DNA of 14,523 nt from Planctomycetaceae bacterium (GCA_031261125.1 JAISJZ010000097.1:1-14523), one strand, 5' to 3'. Shown: positions 1 to 7,279, numbered from the stretch's first letter. Notes: generated from the sequence alone by a model not told the origin. A program made the numbers and translations.

Positions 1-183
1 AACGACGCTTCGCTTTACGAAATTCGGGAATACTTCAAAGAGCGGAACGAAAACGGTCGGCTTAACACGAAGTCGGCGGACGAAAAGTTTAACAAGTTAG
101 ACAAAGCACTGCGGGAAGCGGTCAAACAACTTGCCGAGGAAATTCAGCCGAAGGTCTATGAGTACGGATTTTTGTTAGAATAA
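1..183 (+). CDS. 3' end of an unrecognised protein (partial, enters from the left edge)
   Basis: Frame 1 is open from the first base to TAA at 181-183 and gives 60 residues, beginning NDASLYEIREYF and ending PKVYEYGFLLE. The sequence is highly charged (many Lys, Glu, Arg) and looks mainly helical, with a stretch KLDKALREAVKQLAEEI that could form an amphipathic or coiled-coil helix. No transmembrane segment or catalytic motif is visible. I do not recognise the family from this tail alone, and its start lies outside the window. It converges on hisC across 92 bp that hold no convincing terminator. The regular codon pattern and reading frame make it likely to be a real C-terminus, but the function is unknown. 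Confidence 0.55.
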   Translation, partial: NDASLYEIREYFKERNENGRLNTKSADEKFNKLDKALREAVKQLAEEIQPKVYEYGFLLE

Positions 184-275
184 AGTTTTAGAAAATTTTC
201 ATCCTGAAAAGGCAAGACACGATAGCATAAGGCGCTGGATAAGGAGAACACATTGATTTTTCGCTGCGGGTCAAA

Positions 276-1355
276 CTAAATAAATTCCGCAATCAAATCA
301 ACGCAGCGGCTTGTCTGTTCGTCCGTACCGACACTGATACGCAGACCGTCGCCCCAACCGGCGTAATTCATATACCGCACCAAAACACCGTTCCGTTTCA
401 GATACTCGTAAACCGGTTTCACCGGGATTTTACTATGTGCGTTCCAAGTAAAATTACTGTGCGAATCGGGAACGGTAAAACCGAGTCCCCGCATCCGTTC
501 GGTCAACTGCCGGCGGGTTGCGATAATTTTCCGGCGGTTATTTTGCAGCCAATCATCGTCTTCCAATGCTGCCGCCGCTGCTGCAATAGACAACGTATCG
601 CAGTTGTACGAGTCCTTCACCTTAATCATCTGTTCGACAAACTTCGGGGAAGCAACGAGAAAGCCGAACCGCAGACCGGCAAGCGAATACGACTTACTCA
701 TCGTCCGGCAAACGATGATTTTTTCACACTGCTGCACCAAATCCATACAGTGTTCTTCGGCAAAATCGGCGTATGCTTCGTCAACGACCAACGGACAGGG
801 CAACTCTTCGGCGATTTCCAAAATCCGCTTCTTCGGTATCACCGTTCCCGACGGCGAATTCGGATTCGGCAAAAACGCGAGACGCAAGGGATGCGCATCG
901 GTACCGCCCGTTCCCCCAAAAGCGGGGCTGAAAGAAAATGACGGCGGCAGCGACCAATCGGCGTTAAAACGAATTTCTTCGGAGTGCGCCCCTTGAATTT
1001 CGGCAAGCGATTTGTACAGGATATAACTCGGAAACGGCAAACGGAGCGTTTCTCCGGCACCGACGAATGTCCGTGTTAAAATCGTCAGCAAATCATCGCT
1101 GCCGTTGCCGCACAGTACGGACTCCGGCGGAACGTTAAACTTTTTGGCAACGGCACTGCGCACCGTCCGGCAGAGCGGGTCGGGATAACGGGACAAACCT
1201 TCGCCCGCAACTTGCCGGATTGCCTCATAGACAAATTCCGAAGCGGGATACGGACTTTCGTTCGTGTTGAGTTTGACGGCTTCGCCCGGCTTCGGCTGTT
1301 CGCCCGGTACATAACCGCCCATTGCCAAAATTTCAGGACGAATATATTTTTTCAT
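276..1355 (-). CDS. hisC: Histidinol-phosphate aminotransferase
   Basis: PLP-dependent fold-type I aminotransferase that converts imidazole-acetol phosphate plus glutamate to histidinol phosphate plus 2-oxoglutarate in histidine biosynthesis; cytoplasmic. The 359-residue product has the usual family length. Visible motifs are KLNTNESPYP (28-37), GNGSDDLL (83-90), the PNPNSPSG loop (163-170), VDEAYADF (191-198), the PLP-binding Lys221 in TMSKSYSLAGLRFG with Arg229, and the C-terminal substrate-carboxylate Arg339 in GLRISVG. I chose the ATG at 1355: it lies 7 bp after the stop of the upstream DUF1080 gene, and the protein then begins MKKYIRPEIL as in the family. A longer frame up to 1433 adds only a low-complexity Ser/Thr/Asn tail overlapping that gene. 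It is the last gene of the purN-DUF1080-hisC run. HisC-like enzymes can accept aromatic substrates, so the exact substrate is inferred. Confidence 0.93.
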   Translation of the reverse strand: MKKYIRPEILAMGGYVPGEQPKPGEAVKLNTNESPYPASEFVYEAIRQVAGEGLSRYPDPLCRTVRSAVAKKFNVPPESVLCGNGSDDLLTILTRTFVGAGETLRLPFPSYILYKSLAEIQGAHSEEIRFNADWSLPPSFSFSPAFGGTGGTDAHPLRLAFLPNPNSPSGTVIPKKRILEIAEELPCPLVVDEAYADFAEEHCMDLVQQCEKIIVCRTMSKSYSLAGLRFGFLVASPKFVEQMIKVKDSYNCDTLSIAAAAAALEDDDWLQNNRRKIIATRRQLTERMRGLGFTVPDSHSNFTWNAHSKIPVKPVYEYLKRNGVLVRYMNYAGWGDGLRISVGTDEQTSRCVDLIAEFI

Positions 1356-1362
1356 TACAGAA

Positions 1363-2049
1363 TTATTTCTTCTTGCCGTCGATTTCTTCCGGTTTGAGTT
1401 TGCGGTACTTGATGTTGCGGATGTGTCCTTCACTCACCCAAGTACAGATTCCGAGCGGTTTGTACTGCGTTGTTTCGTCCCGCAGTGAAACCTTTTTATC
1501 GCCGACTTCCAAATCAATCAGGTTTTCCTCCTTGTTCTTTTCTTTCTTTGTATCGCCGATAACAAACACCTGAATTTTCGCGCCGGTAACGATGATGCGG
1601 AACGTGTACCACTGATTATCGTTGAAACTATGGAAGTTTCCCGTTTCGTTTTCAGATGCGTCCATTTCGTTGATGCAACTCAATCCGACGGTGCTGCCGC
1701 CCCATCCGCCGTTGATAAACGTGCAATAACTGTCCTTGTAGGGAAACGTTGCGGCGGCGAAAAAGTCGGTTCCTTGGGTGCGCTGCGCTTCGTACCGGAG
1801 TTCGTAATCCAACTGCGGAAACAGTTTTTCGTATTTAATGCCGGTAATCATCGCCCCTTGTCCGATGACGATGCAGCCGTCTTTGACGGACACTTCGCCG
1901 TCTCCGCCGTACTGCGGTACTGTCCAGTCCTTCAACGTTTTACCGTCGAAGAGCGGTTTCCAAGCATATTCGTCCTCTTTTTTTTCTTCGGAAAAGAGAA
2001 CGGCAGCGGTCAGACAAAACAAAACAGTGAGAAAAATGCGGTGTGTCAT
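1363..2049 (-). CDS. Secreted DUF1080 (3-keto-disaccharide hydrolase-like) domain protein
   Basis: The 228-residue product starts with a Sec-type signal peptide (THR, then hydrophobic IFLTVLFCLTAAVLF, residues 5-19), so it is exported. The mature part opens with the DUF1080 hallmark WKPLFDGKTLKDW (30-42), followed by the beta-rich, concanavalin-like-fold segment expected of this family, with GGWGGSTVG (114-122), NQWYTFRIIVTG (145-156) and the terminal strand GHIRNIKYRKL (208-218). Family members in Planctomycetes are numerous and are linked to sugar breakdown, some hydrolysing 3-keto-glycosides; the substrate here cannot be read from the sequence. The ATG at 2049 was chosen because it gives a clean signal peptide and sits 10 bp after the purN stop. 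A GTG at 2076 would add nine residues and overlap purN. Its place between purN and hisC gives no functional clue beyond likely co-transcription. Confidence 0.85.
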   Translation of the reverse strand: MTHRIFLTVLFCLTAAVLFSEEKKEDEYAWKPLFDGKTLKDWTVPQYGGDGEVSVKDGCIVIGQGAMITGIKYEKLFPQLDYELRYEAQRTQGTDFFAAATFPYKDSYCTFINGGWGGSTVGLSCINEMDASENETGNFHSFNDNQWYTFRIIVTGAKIQVFVIGDTKKEKNKEENLIDLEVGDKKVSLRDETTQYKPLGICTWVSEGHIRNIKYRKLKPEEIDGKKK

Positions 2050-2059
2050 TGTTATTCGG

Positions 2060-2713
2060 TTAAAAGTCAATTTCACTTTTGGCGGGGGTGATTTTTACGG
2101 TACGTCCTTTAACGGTGATGCGTTTTTCGGCAAGCAGTTCAATCGCTTCGGGATACGCCTCACATTCGGCGGCAAAGACCCTGTCGTTAAGCGATTGCGT
2201 TGTGTCGCGGTCATATACTTCGACTGCTTTTTGCAGGATTATCGGACCGTTATCGTATTCTTGGTCAACGAAATGCACGGTGCAGCCGGTGATTTTCGCA
2301 CCATATTCCAGCACTTTGGCGTGAACCCGGTCGCCGTACATTCCTTTACCGCAAAACGCCGGTATCAGCGACGGATGAATGTTCAGCACTCTGTTTTCAA
2401 AGTCCTTCGGAATGTTCAGGTAGCGCAGATACCCTGCCAAGATAACGTAGTCAGCACCGGCAGTACGGCAGATGTCAAAATTGGCATCGCTGAATTCCTG
2501 CAAACTGCCGAATTGAGAACGCTCAACAATTTCAATCGGAATTGAATCTTCCTCTGCGTACTGCAAGCCGGAAATGTTAGCAACACTGGAAATTACCACC
2601 GCAATTTCGGCAGAGAGTTCCTTGTCGTTGATACGGCGGATCAGATTCCGCAAGGAACGTCCTGTCCCGGAAATCAATACGGCTAATTTGAGTATGTGCT
2701 TTGCCACGGTCAA
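2060..2713 (-). CDS. purN: Phosphoribosylglycinamide formyltransferase (GAR transformylase)
   Basis: Transfers a formyl group from 10-formyltetrahydrofolate to GAR, the third step of purine synthesis. With the TTG at 2713 the protein is 217 residues. Seen are the N-terminal strand and phosphate loop LAVLISGTGRSLRNLI (10-25), LAGYLRYL (92-99), and the catalytic set Asn111 and His113 in LNIHPSLIP with Asp154 in FVDQEYDNGP, matching the Asn-His-Asp triad of PurN; ITGCTVHFVD (141-150) is also typical. No ATG start is available here. The TTG at 2713 and the GTG at 2707 are both possible and neither has a Shine-Dalgarno sequence. It is the first gene of a minus-strand run followed by the DUF1080 gene and hisC. 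The ISGTGRSL loop replaces the more common SGNGSNL, but lies within what the family allows. Confidence 0.9.
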   Translation of the reverse strand: MTVAKHILKLAVLISGTGRSLRNLIRRINDKELSAEIAVVISSVANISGLQYAEEDSIPIEIVERSQFGSLQEFSDANFDICRTAGADYVILAGYLRYLNIPKDFENRVLNIHPSLIPAFCGKGMYGDRVHAKVLEYGAKITGCTVHFVDQEYDNGPIILQKAVEVYDRDTTQSLNDRVFAAECEAYPEAIELLAEKRITVKGRTVKITPAKSEIDF

Positions 2714-2737
2714 ATGAATACGGAAATAACGATTAGC

Positions 2738-2756
2738 CGGTTCCCTTGGGAAACCG
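2738..2756. repeat. Imperfect palindrome/hairpin between purN and the VOC gene
   Basis: CGGTTCCC and GGGAAACCG face each other across TT, giving an 8-bp stem with one bulged A. It resembles two other GGTTTCC/GGAAACC palindromes in the window (11416-11437 and 11721-11739). On the purN-sense strand it would lie at the very 5' end of a transcript starting from the weak -10 box at 2762-2767. Confidence 0.55.
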
Positions 2757-2761
2757 ATTTG

Positions 2762-2767
2762 ATTGTA
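2762..2767 (-). promoter_or_regulatory. Possible -10 element for purN
   Basis: On the minus strand this reads TACAAT, a good -10 box about 50 bp upstream of the purN start. No convincing -35 hexamer lies 16-18 bp further upstream (TATTTT at 17 bp), so this is a weak call based on one element. Confidence 0.3.
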
Positions 2768-2849
2768 TTATTACAGGAAACGAAAAAATAACAAGTACGG
2801 CAACCCGGACGGCAGCAGCGGGAAAAACGGAAAAATTTCATTCAGAGCG

Positions 2850-2878
2850 TTGCTTTTTATTTCGGGGCTTGGTATAAT
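2850..2878 (+). promoter_or_regulatory. Sigma70-type promoter for the VOC gene and following genes
   Basis: TTGCTT at 2850-2855 and a perfect TATAAT at 2873-2878 are separated by 17 bp. Transcription would start near 2885, giving an untranslated leader of about 58 bases before the ATG at 2944. It points away from purN. This is the best consensus promoter in the window. Confidence 0.7.
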
Positions 2879-2891
2879 CCGCCGCACACCG

Positions 2892-2927
2892 GAGGTAGCA
2901 CCGCCGGCGGTTAAATCCCTGCTCCTC
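2892..2927 (+). promoter_or_regulatory. Leader stem-loop between promoter and VOC gene
   Basis: GAGG-T-AGCA (2892-2900) can pair with TGCTCCTC (2920-2927), giving eight base pairs with one bulged T. The loop contains CCGCCGGCGG, the core of a 12-bp perfect palindrome at 2900-2911. A TTTT run follows at 2931-2934, just before the ATG at 2944. It could be an attenuator or simply a structured leader; nothing shows which. Confidence 0.35.
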
Positions 2928-2943
2928 ATCTTTTATATCTCCT

Positions 2944-3255
2944 ATGCAATTTTTACATTTCGGCGTACCAACCGCGGAAAGGAAACCGGATACGTTCTTC
3001 ATCGAAGGACTCGGAGTTCACGTTACCGCTCCTGATGCCGACCCGTTCCAAATTGAATGGCTCCGCTTTGAACCGGACAGTCCAATGCACGAGGCGATTA
3101 AAACCAAGCCGCACGTTGCGTACAAGGTTGACGACCTTGAGGCGGTACTGCAAGGCAAAACAGTCATCTGCGATATTTTTTCGCCCGGTCCCGGCAAACG
3201 CTTGGCGTTCATCGACTTCCACGGTGCCGTGATTGAGTTATACGAAGAAAAATGA
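2944..3255 (+). CDS. Small VOC (glyoxalase/bleomycin-resistance fold) family protein
   Basis: The 103-residue product fits a single-module vicinal-oxygen-chelate protein: strand MQFLHFGVPT (1-10), a central PHVAYKVDDLEAVLQG (56-71) in the register of the classical HVAF-V-D-L segment, then the PGPGKRLAFIDFHGAVIELYEEK end (81-103), which matches the last two strands. His5, His57 and Glu98 occupy positions where VOC enzymes hold their metal, so it may be catalytic, but the substrate is unknown. It is shorter than the usual 120-140 residues because the first module is compact. The ATG at 2944 has no Shine-Dalgarno; it is preceded by the pyrimidine-rich TATCTCCT. It is the first gene behind the promoter at 2850-2878 and lies 30 bp before the oxidoreductase gene, so the two are probably co-transcribed. 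Confidence 0.75.
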   Translation: MQFLHFGVPTAERKPDTFFIEGLGVHVTAPDADPFQIEWLRFEPDSPMHEAIKTKPHVAYKVDDLEAVLQGKTVICDIFSPGPGKRLAFIDFHGAVIELYEEK

Positions 3256-3285
3256 CAACCCCAACCCTTTACCCACAACCTTCTT

Positions 3286-4566
3286 ATGTTAACCCGCCGT
3301 CATTTCCTTAAAAGTGCTGCTCTCGCTATGGGAACAGCCGTTGCGGCACCGGCATTTCTCCGGGCGCAAAATGTGAACTCGAAACTGACCGTTGCCTGTA
3401 TCGGTTCGTCCGGTATGGGTAATTACAGCGTCAACGGAGTTAAGGGCGAAAACCTTGTTGCTCTGTGCGATGTTGCCCGCGACCGGCTTGACAAAGCCGC
3501 CGAACCGTTTCCGGGCGTGCAGAAGTTTGCCGACTACCGCAAGTTGCTCGATGCGTTCGACGGCAAACTCGATGCGGTTACCGTTTCCACACCCGACCAT
3601 ATTCACGCTGCCGCCAGTGTTGCGGCAATGAACCGGGGGATTCACGTTTACTGCGAAAAACCGCTTGCCCACGATGTCGCCGAAGTGCGGAAGATGATTG
3701 AAATCTCCAAAGCGAAGAAACTGAAAACGCAAATGGGGACACAAATCCACGCCCAACCCAACTACCGCCGCGTTGTCGAACTGGTGCAAGCCGGTGCCGT
3801 CGGTAAAATCACCGACGTTCACGTCTGGGTCGATACCGGCTGGGGCAACAGACCGATTCCGCCGGGAACATTTGAAGTTCCCGCAACACTTGACTGGGAT
3901 TTGTGGATTGGTCCCGCCGCAATGCGTCCGTACAATCCGTGCTACGCACCGGCAAATTGGCGTTCCTACTGGGCGTTCGGCAACGGCACCCTCGGCGATA
4001 TGGCGTGCCATTATATGGACTTGCCGTTCTGGGCATTGGGACTGCGGCATCCAAAAACGGTTGAAGCGTCGGGACCGCCGGCAGATAAGGAGTGTTGCTC
4101 CACCGGTTTAACCGTGAAATACACTTATCCGAAAACAGACAAACACGATGCCGTCAACCTGACGTGGTATGATGCCGCCGTCCGACCGGCATTACTGAAA
4201 GAACAAGAGATGAAGCCGTGGAGTGCCGGTGTGATTTTCGCCGGTACCGACGGGTATCTGTTGGCAAATTACACGGAACTTCATCTTTACCCGGAAGAAA
4301 AGTTTAAGGACTATCAGCGTCCGAAGCAAACGATTCCGCCGTCGCCGGGACATCACGCCGAATGGTTGAACGCCATTAAGAATGACGGAACAACTTCGTG
4401 CAACTTCGATTATTCCGGGACATTGACCGAGGCGGTGCTGCTTGGTGCGGTTTCCTACCGGACGGGCAAGAAATTGACGTGGGATGCCGCCGCTCTCAAA
4501 ACCGATGCCGAAGAGGCAAACGCCTTGTTAAGCGTTCCCCGCCGCAAGGGCTGGGAATTGGTTTAG
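3286..4566 (+). CDS. Tat-exported Gfo/Idh/MocA family oxidoreductase
   Basis: NAD(P)-dependent sugar or polyol dehydrogenase family. The 426-residue protein begins with a twin-arginine signal, TRRHFLKSAALAMGTAVAAPAFL (3-25), ending near LRAQN. The Rossmann fold follows: strand LTVACIGSSGMGNYS (34-48) as the dinucleotide loop, LCDV (60-63), STPDHIHA (101-108) and the family signature EKPLAHD (124-130) with the conserved Lys125. The C-terminal domain contains WDLWIGP (204-210), NWRSYWAFGNGTLGDMACHYMDLPFWAL with His242 and Asp245 as likely active-site residues, and a final HHAEWLNAIKNDGTTSCNFDYSG region typical of planctomycete members. Export by Tat implies folding with bound cofactor before transport. 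The substrate is not identifiable. ATG 3286 has no Shine-Dalgarno. The gene lies 30 bp after the VOC gene and is followed by a strong hairpin. Confidence 0.93.
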   Translation: MLTRRHFLKSAALAMGTAVAAPAFLRAQNVNSKLTVACIGSSGMGNYSVNGVKGENLVALCDVARDRLDKAAEPFPGVQKFADYRKLLDAFDGKLDAVTVSTPDHIHAAASVAAMNRGIHVYCEKPLAHDVAEVRKMIEISKAKKLKTQMGTQIHAQPNYRRVVELVQAGAVGKITDVHVWVDTGWGNRPIPPGTFEVPATLDWDLWIGPAAMRPYNPCYAPANWRSYWAFGNGTLGDMACHYMDLPFWALGLRHPKTVEASGPPADKECCSTGLTVKYTYPKTDKHDAVNLTWYDAAVRPALLKEQEMKPWSAGVIFAGTDGYLLANYTELHLYPEEKFKDYQRPKQTIPPSPGHHAEWLNAIKNDGTTSCNFDYSGTLTEAVLLGAVSYRTGKKLTWDAAALKTDAEEANALLSVPRRKGWELV

Positions 4567-4575
4567 CCCGTTATT

Positions 4576-4602
4576 CAGCCCCGCTGCTTGTCAACGGGGC
4601 TG
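4576..4602 (+). terminator. Strong hairpin between the oxidoreductase and biotin ligase genes
   Basis: CAGCCCCG (4576-4583) and CGGGGCTG (4595-4602) form a perfect 8-bp GC-rich stem with an 11-base loop, starting 9 bp after the oxidoreductase stop. Directly downstream comes ATGTTTTC, so the T-rich tail overlaps the candidate start codon of the next gene. It may be an intrinsic terminator, a read-through attenuator, or a structure covering the ligase start. Confidence 0.6.
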
Positions 4603-5178
4603 ATGTTTTCAATGCTTATCGAGTATCACGATTTACTTCCCTCGACGAACGACCGGGTTAAGGAATTACTTAAACAAGAAGAACCGCCGAAGATGCCGAT
4701 TCTTGTCGTTGCGAAGCGGCAAACAGCCGGTCGCGGCAGAACGGGTAAGACGTGGTGGAGTCCCGACGGAGCATTGCTGATGTCCGCCGGGTTTGACATT
4801 GGAGCATTCAACCTAAAACGAGACGACTTGTCGGCAGCAGCATTAACCGCCGGTGAAATTATCTGCGGCGTACTGCGGGAACATTTTGCTTTCGGCAACA
4901 GAGTTCAAATCCGTTTGCCGAACGACGTTTACATTGACGGGAAAAAAGTTGCCGGTGTTCTGATAGAATCGCCGTTGCCGCGGTACGCCGTTATCGGTAT
5001 CGGAATGAACGTTAACAACCGGACGGCAGATATTCCGCCGGAACAACAAGCAGTTCTCGAACAACGGCAAATCACATCGCTCATTGATATTCTCGGCAGC
5101 ACCGCAAAGATTCCGGTACTGACGGCTGACATTTTTTTCCGGTTAAAACAGCACCTGCAAAAGAACCCGGTGAGTTAA
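4603..5178 (+). CDS. birA: Biotin--[acetyl-CoA-carboxylase] ligase, catalytic domain only
   Basis: Activates biotin with ATP and attaches it to the biotin carboxyl carrier protein of acetyl-CoA carboxylase. From the ATG at 4603 the protein is 191 residues. Motifs are LLPSTND (11-17), the biotinyl-AMP loop KRQTAGRGRTGKTWWSP (38-54), RLPNDVYIDGKKVAGVLIE (104-122, the KWPND-KVAGILIE motif) and GIGMNVNN (132-139). There is no N-terminal helix-turn-helix, so it is a class I ligase without repressor function. The C-terminal SH3-like domain of most ligases also seems absent: the chain ends soon after DIFFRLKQHLQKN. ATG 4612, also in frame, is an alternative start; a TTG at 4588 lies inside the hairpin and is unlikely. 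The stop codon TAA at 5176-5178 overlaps the adk stop on the other strand. Confidence 0.88.
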   Translation: MFSMLIEYHDLLPSTNDRVKELLKQEEPPKMPILVVAKRQTAGRGRTGKTWWSPDGALLMSAGFDIGAFNLKRDDLSAAALTAGEIICGVLREHFAFGNRVQIRLPNDVYIDGKKVAGVLIESPLPRYAVIGIGMNVNNRTADIPPEQQAVLEQRQITSLIDILGSTAKIPVLTADIFFRLKQHLQKNPVS

Positions 5179-5729
5179 AATTTTTCCAGCACTTTTTCGA
5201 TACGGGCAAACACATCGGCGGTCGTTCCGATGCCGTCAAACGTTTCCAGCAGTTCCTTCTTACCGTAGTAGTCCAGCAGCGGGCTTGTGATGCTGTGATA
5301 CCCTTTAATTCGTTCTTCGACCGCTTCGGGCTTATCGTCTTTCCGACCGCGTCCTGCCAAGCGTTTCCGCAGTTCGTCATCGTGAACTTTCAATTCCAAA
5401 ACAACGTCAAGCGGCGTGTTTGCGGCAGACAGCATTTTGTCCAACGCTTCGGCTTGGGCAATCGTCCGCGGAAAACCGTCGAGCAGGAAACCGTTCTTGC
5501 AGTCATCCCGCTTCAACCGTTCCGAAATGATGCCGATAATCACTTCGTCGGGAACCAGTTGACCTGCGGACATATACTTGTCCGCTTCAACGCCGACAGG
5601 GGTTTTCGCATCCCGTGCCGCCCGAAGCATATCACCGGTTGAAAGATGCACCGGTTTGTACTTTTTAATGATGTTTTCCGCTTGGGTGCCTTTACCCGCA
5701 CCGGGGGGACCGACAAATACGATTCGCAT
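5175..5729 (-). CDS. adk: Adenylate kinase (short, LID-less form)
   Basis: Catalyses ATP + AMP = 2 ADP. The 184-residue product has the P-loop GPPGAGKGT (7-15), the AMP-binding STGDMLR (30-36), DGFPRT (84-89) and the arginine-rich GRGRKDDKPEAVEERI (126-141). The LID between GRGRK and EERI is the short type: the zinc-finger insertion with four cysteines found in long bacterial enzymes is missing. The ATG at 5729 gives the canonical MRIVFVGPPG start; the bases before it (ACCACCTGTTTACTCA) contain no Shine-Dalgarno. It follows secY by 31 bp on the same strand, the classical secY-adk order of the ribosomal spc region. Its 3' end overlaps birA by 4 bp in a shared TTAA, so neither gene has room for its own terminator between them. 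Confidence 0.95.
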   Translation of the reverse strand: MRIVFVGPPGAGKGTQAENIIKKYKPVHLSTGDMLRAARDAKTPVGVEADKYMSAGQLVPDEVIIGIISERLKRDDCKNGFLLDGFPRTIAQAEALDKMLSAANTPLDVVLELKVHDDELRKRLAGRGRKDDKPEAVEERIKGYHSITSPLLDYYGKKELLETFDGIGTTADVFARIEKVLEKF

Positions 5730-5760
5730 TGAGTAAACAGGTGGTAGGTGTGAGTGTAAA

Positions 5761-7128
5761 TTACTTCGTTTTTTCCAAAAGTCCTTTGTAGTTTCTCATC
5801 ACGAGATGGCTGTCGATTTTGTCAACCAAGTCAATAATCACGCTGACAACAATGAGCAAACTGGTTCCGCCGAAAAACCCTGCCAACAGGTAATTATCGG
5901 TACCGACGATTAACGTTGATATGATGTTCGGCAAAATAGCGATTAACGCTAAAAATGATGCCCCGACGTAAGTAATACGAATCATCACTTTTTCGAGGTA
6001 GTTCGCCGTGGTGGTTCCCGGTCGGTAGCCCGGTATGAATGAACCGTAATTTTTCAGATTGTCCGCCATATCTTTCGGGTTGAACGTTACCGCCGTCCAA
6101 AAATAGCAGAAGAAATAAATTCCGGCAACGAACAGCAAAATGTAGAAGAACGTCTGGCGTTGAAACATATCGTGAAAGAATCCCCAAAAGCCCGACGGAT
6201 TGCGACCGGCAAGCATTGTGAAAAGCGTTTGCGGAATCAGCAGCAGCGAACTGGCAAAGATAATCGGCATCACGCCCGCCTGATTAACCTTAAGCGGCAG
6301 GAATTGTCTGTTTCCGCCAAATGTTTTGCGTCCGCGGATATGTTTCGCACTCTGCGTGGGAATCCGCCGCTGTCCTTTGGTGATAAAAATTACACCGACA
6401 ACAACGGTAATGAACAACGCAGCCAAGACAATCAACACTTCAACGCCGAGGTGAGTGCTGTCGCTTCCAATGGCAAAACCGCTGTCCGGGTTATAGACCT
6501 TTGCGCCTAATTTTTGCACTGCCGCCGGCAAGTTAGCAACGATACCTGCCATAATCAAAATAGAAATACCGTTTCCGATACCGTATTCGTCAATTTGTTC
6601 GCCGAGCCACATCAAAAACGTTGTACCGGCAGTCATCACAATTACGGCGGTGAGCAGCCACATCCTCGGCAGTGAACCGTCGGGATTCACAATCGCATCG
6701 TTATACAATCCCATCCGACCGACAGCGACGACATAGACCGCACTTTGGAACAGACAGATAAGGACGGTGGCGTACCGCGTCCATTCGTTAATTTTCTTTC
6801 GTCCGCTTTCGCCGTCTTTTTGTATGTTTTTGAGTTTATCCCAAACGGTAGCGAGAAGTTGGAAAATAATAGACGCGGAAATGTACGGCATAATGCCGAG
6901 ACCGAAAATCGTCAACTGTTCAAACTGCGTGCCGGTGAAGACCGAAATTTGGCTCATCAACGCTCCGATTCCCTGTTGTCCAGCCCAGAAATCCCGCATT
7001 TTGGCAACGTCGATGACTGGAAGGGGAATCCACCAGCCGACGCGATAAACGGCTAGCAGAGCGAGGGTGAGGATAATTTTCTGCCGAAGTTCAGGAATTG
7101 AGAAGATAACGCGTATTTTTTGAAACAT
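5761..7128 (-). CDS. secY: Protein translocase channel subunit SecY
   Basis: Pore-forming subunit of the Sec translocon in the cytoplasmic membrane. The 455-residue length and about ten hydrophobic segments match SecY. Recognisable parts are the start FQKIRVIFSIPELRQKIILT, the TM2 region FGLGIMPYISASIIFQLL (75-92), LGEQIDEYGIGNGISILI (175-192), the cytoplasmic loop QRRIPTQSAKHIRGR, LPLKVNQAGVMPIIFASSLL, and the C-terminal region with GTSLLIVVSVIIDLVDKIDSHLVMRNY. ATG 7128 is preceded only by a weak purine stretch (ACAGAGACG). secY normally follows rplO in a ribosomal-protein operon; here the upstream DNA is a promoter and a decayed IS element instead, so secY-adk seems to be a detached two-gene unit with its own promoter. 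Confidence 0.96.
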   Translation of the reverse strand: MFQKIRVIFSIPELRQKIILTLALLAVYRVGWWIPLPVIDVAKMRDFWAGQQGIGALMSQISVFTGTQFEQLTIFGLGIMPYISASIIFQLLATVWDKLKNIQKDGESGRKKINEWTRYATVLICLFQSAVYVVAVGRMGLYNDAIVNPDGSLPRMWLLTAVIVMTAGTTFLMWLGEQIDEYGIGNGISILIMAGIVANLPAAVQKLGAKVYNPDSGFAIGSDSTHLGVEVLIVLAALFITVVVGVIFITKGQRRIPTQSAKHIRGRKTFGGNRQFLPLKVNQAGVMPIIFASSLLLIPQTLFTMLAGRNPSGFWGFFHDMFQRQTFFYILLFVAGIYFFCYFWTAVTFNPKDMADNLKNYGSFIPGYRPGTTTANYLEKVMIRITYVGASFLALIAILPNIISTLIVGTDNYLLAGFFGGTSLLIVVSVIIDLVDKIDSHLVMRNYKGLLEKTK

Positions 7129-7178
7129 CGTCTCTGTTGTTAAGGAATCGTGAAAATAAGCCGATTAAAATTTTTCGT

Positions 7179-7206
7179 ATTGTATCAGTTTTTCCGAAAA
7201 AGTAAA
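7179..7206 (-). promoter_or_regulatory. Extended -10 promoter for secY-adk
   Basis: On the minus strand TTTACT (7206-7201) and TACAAT (7184-7179) are 16 bp apart, and TGA just before TACAAT supplies the TGn of an extended -10. Transcription would start near 7172, leaving about 43 bases of leader before the secY ATG at 7128. Confidence 0.6.
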
Positions 7207-7262
7207 GTCCCCCCTGATGCCGAAAGCCCGGAATACGAAAACATTTACCGTGCGAATATCCC

Positions 7263-7279
7263 CAGTAGGCGTGCGAGAA
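7263..7279 (+). repeat. Left inverted repeat of the IS remnant
   Basis: CAGTAGGCGTGCGAGAA; pairs with the complement of 7960-7976 with one mismatch (G versus T at the seventh base). Confidence 0.75.

Noticed and set aside
184..275. RNA gene or terminator between the first partial gene and hisC
   Set aside because: No cloverleaf, no stable stem with a T-run and no conserved motif could be seen in these 92 bases.
1356..1433. Upstream start of hisC adding 26 residues
   Set aside because: The added tail is Ser/Thr/Asn/Lys-rich, unlike HisC, and overlaps the end of the DUF1080 gene; ATG 1355 matches the family start.
3289..4050. 253-codon minus-strand frame opposite the oxidoreductase
   Set aside because: It is a shadow of the well-supported Gfo/Idh/MocA gene, with no family motifs of its own.
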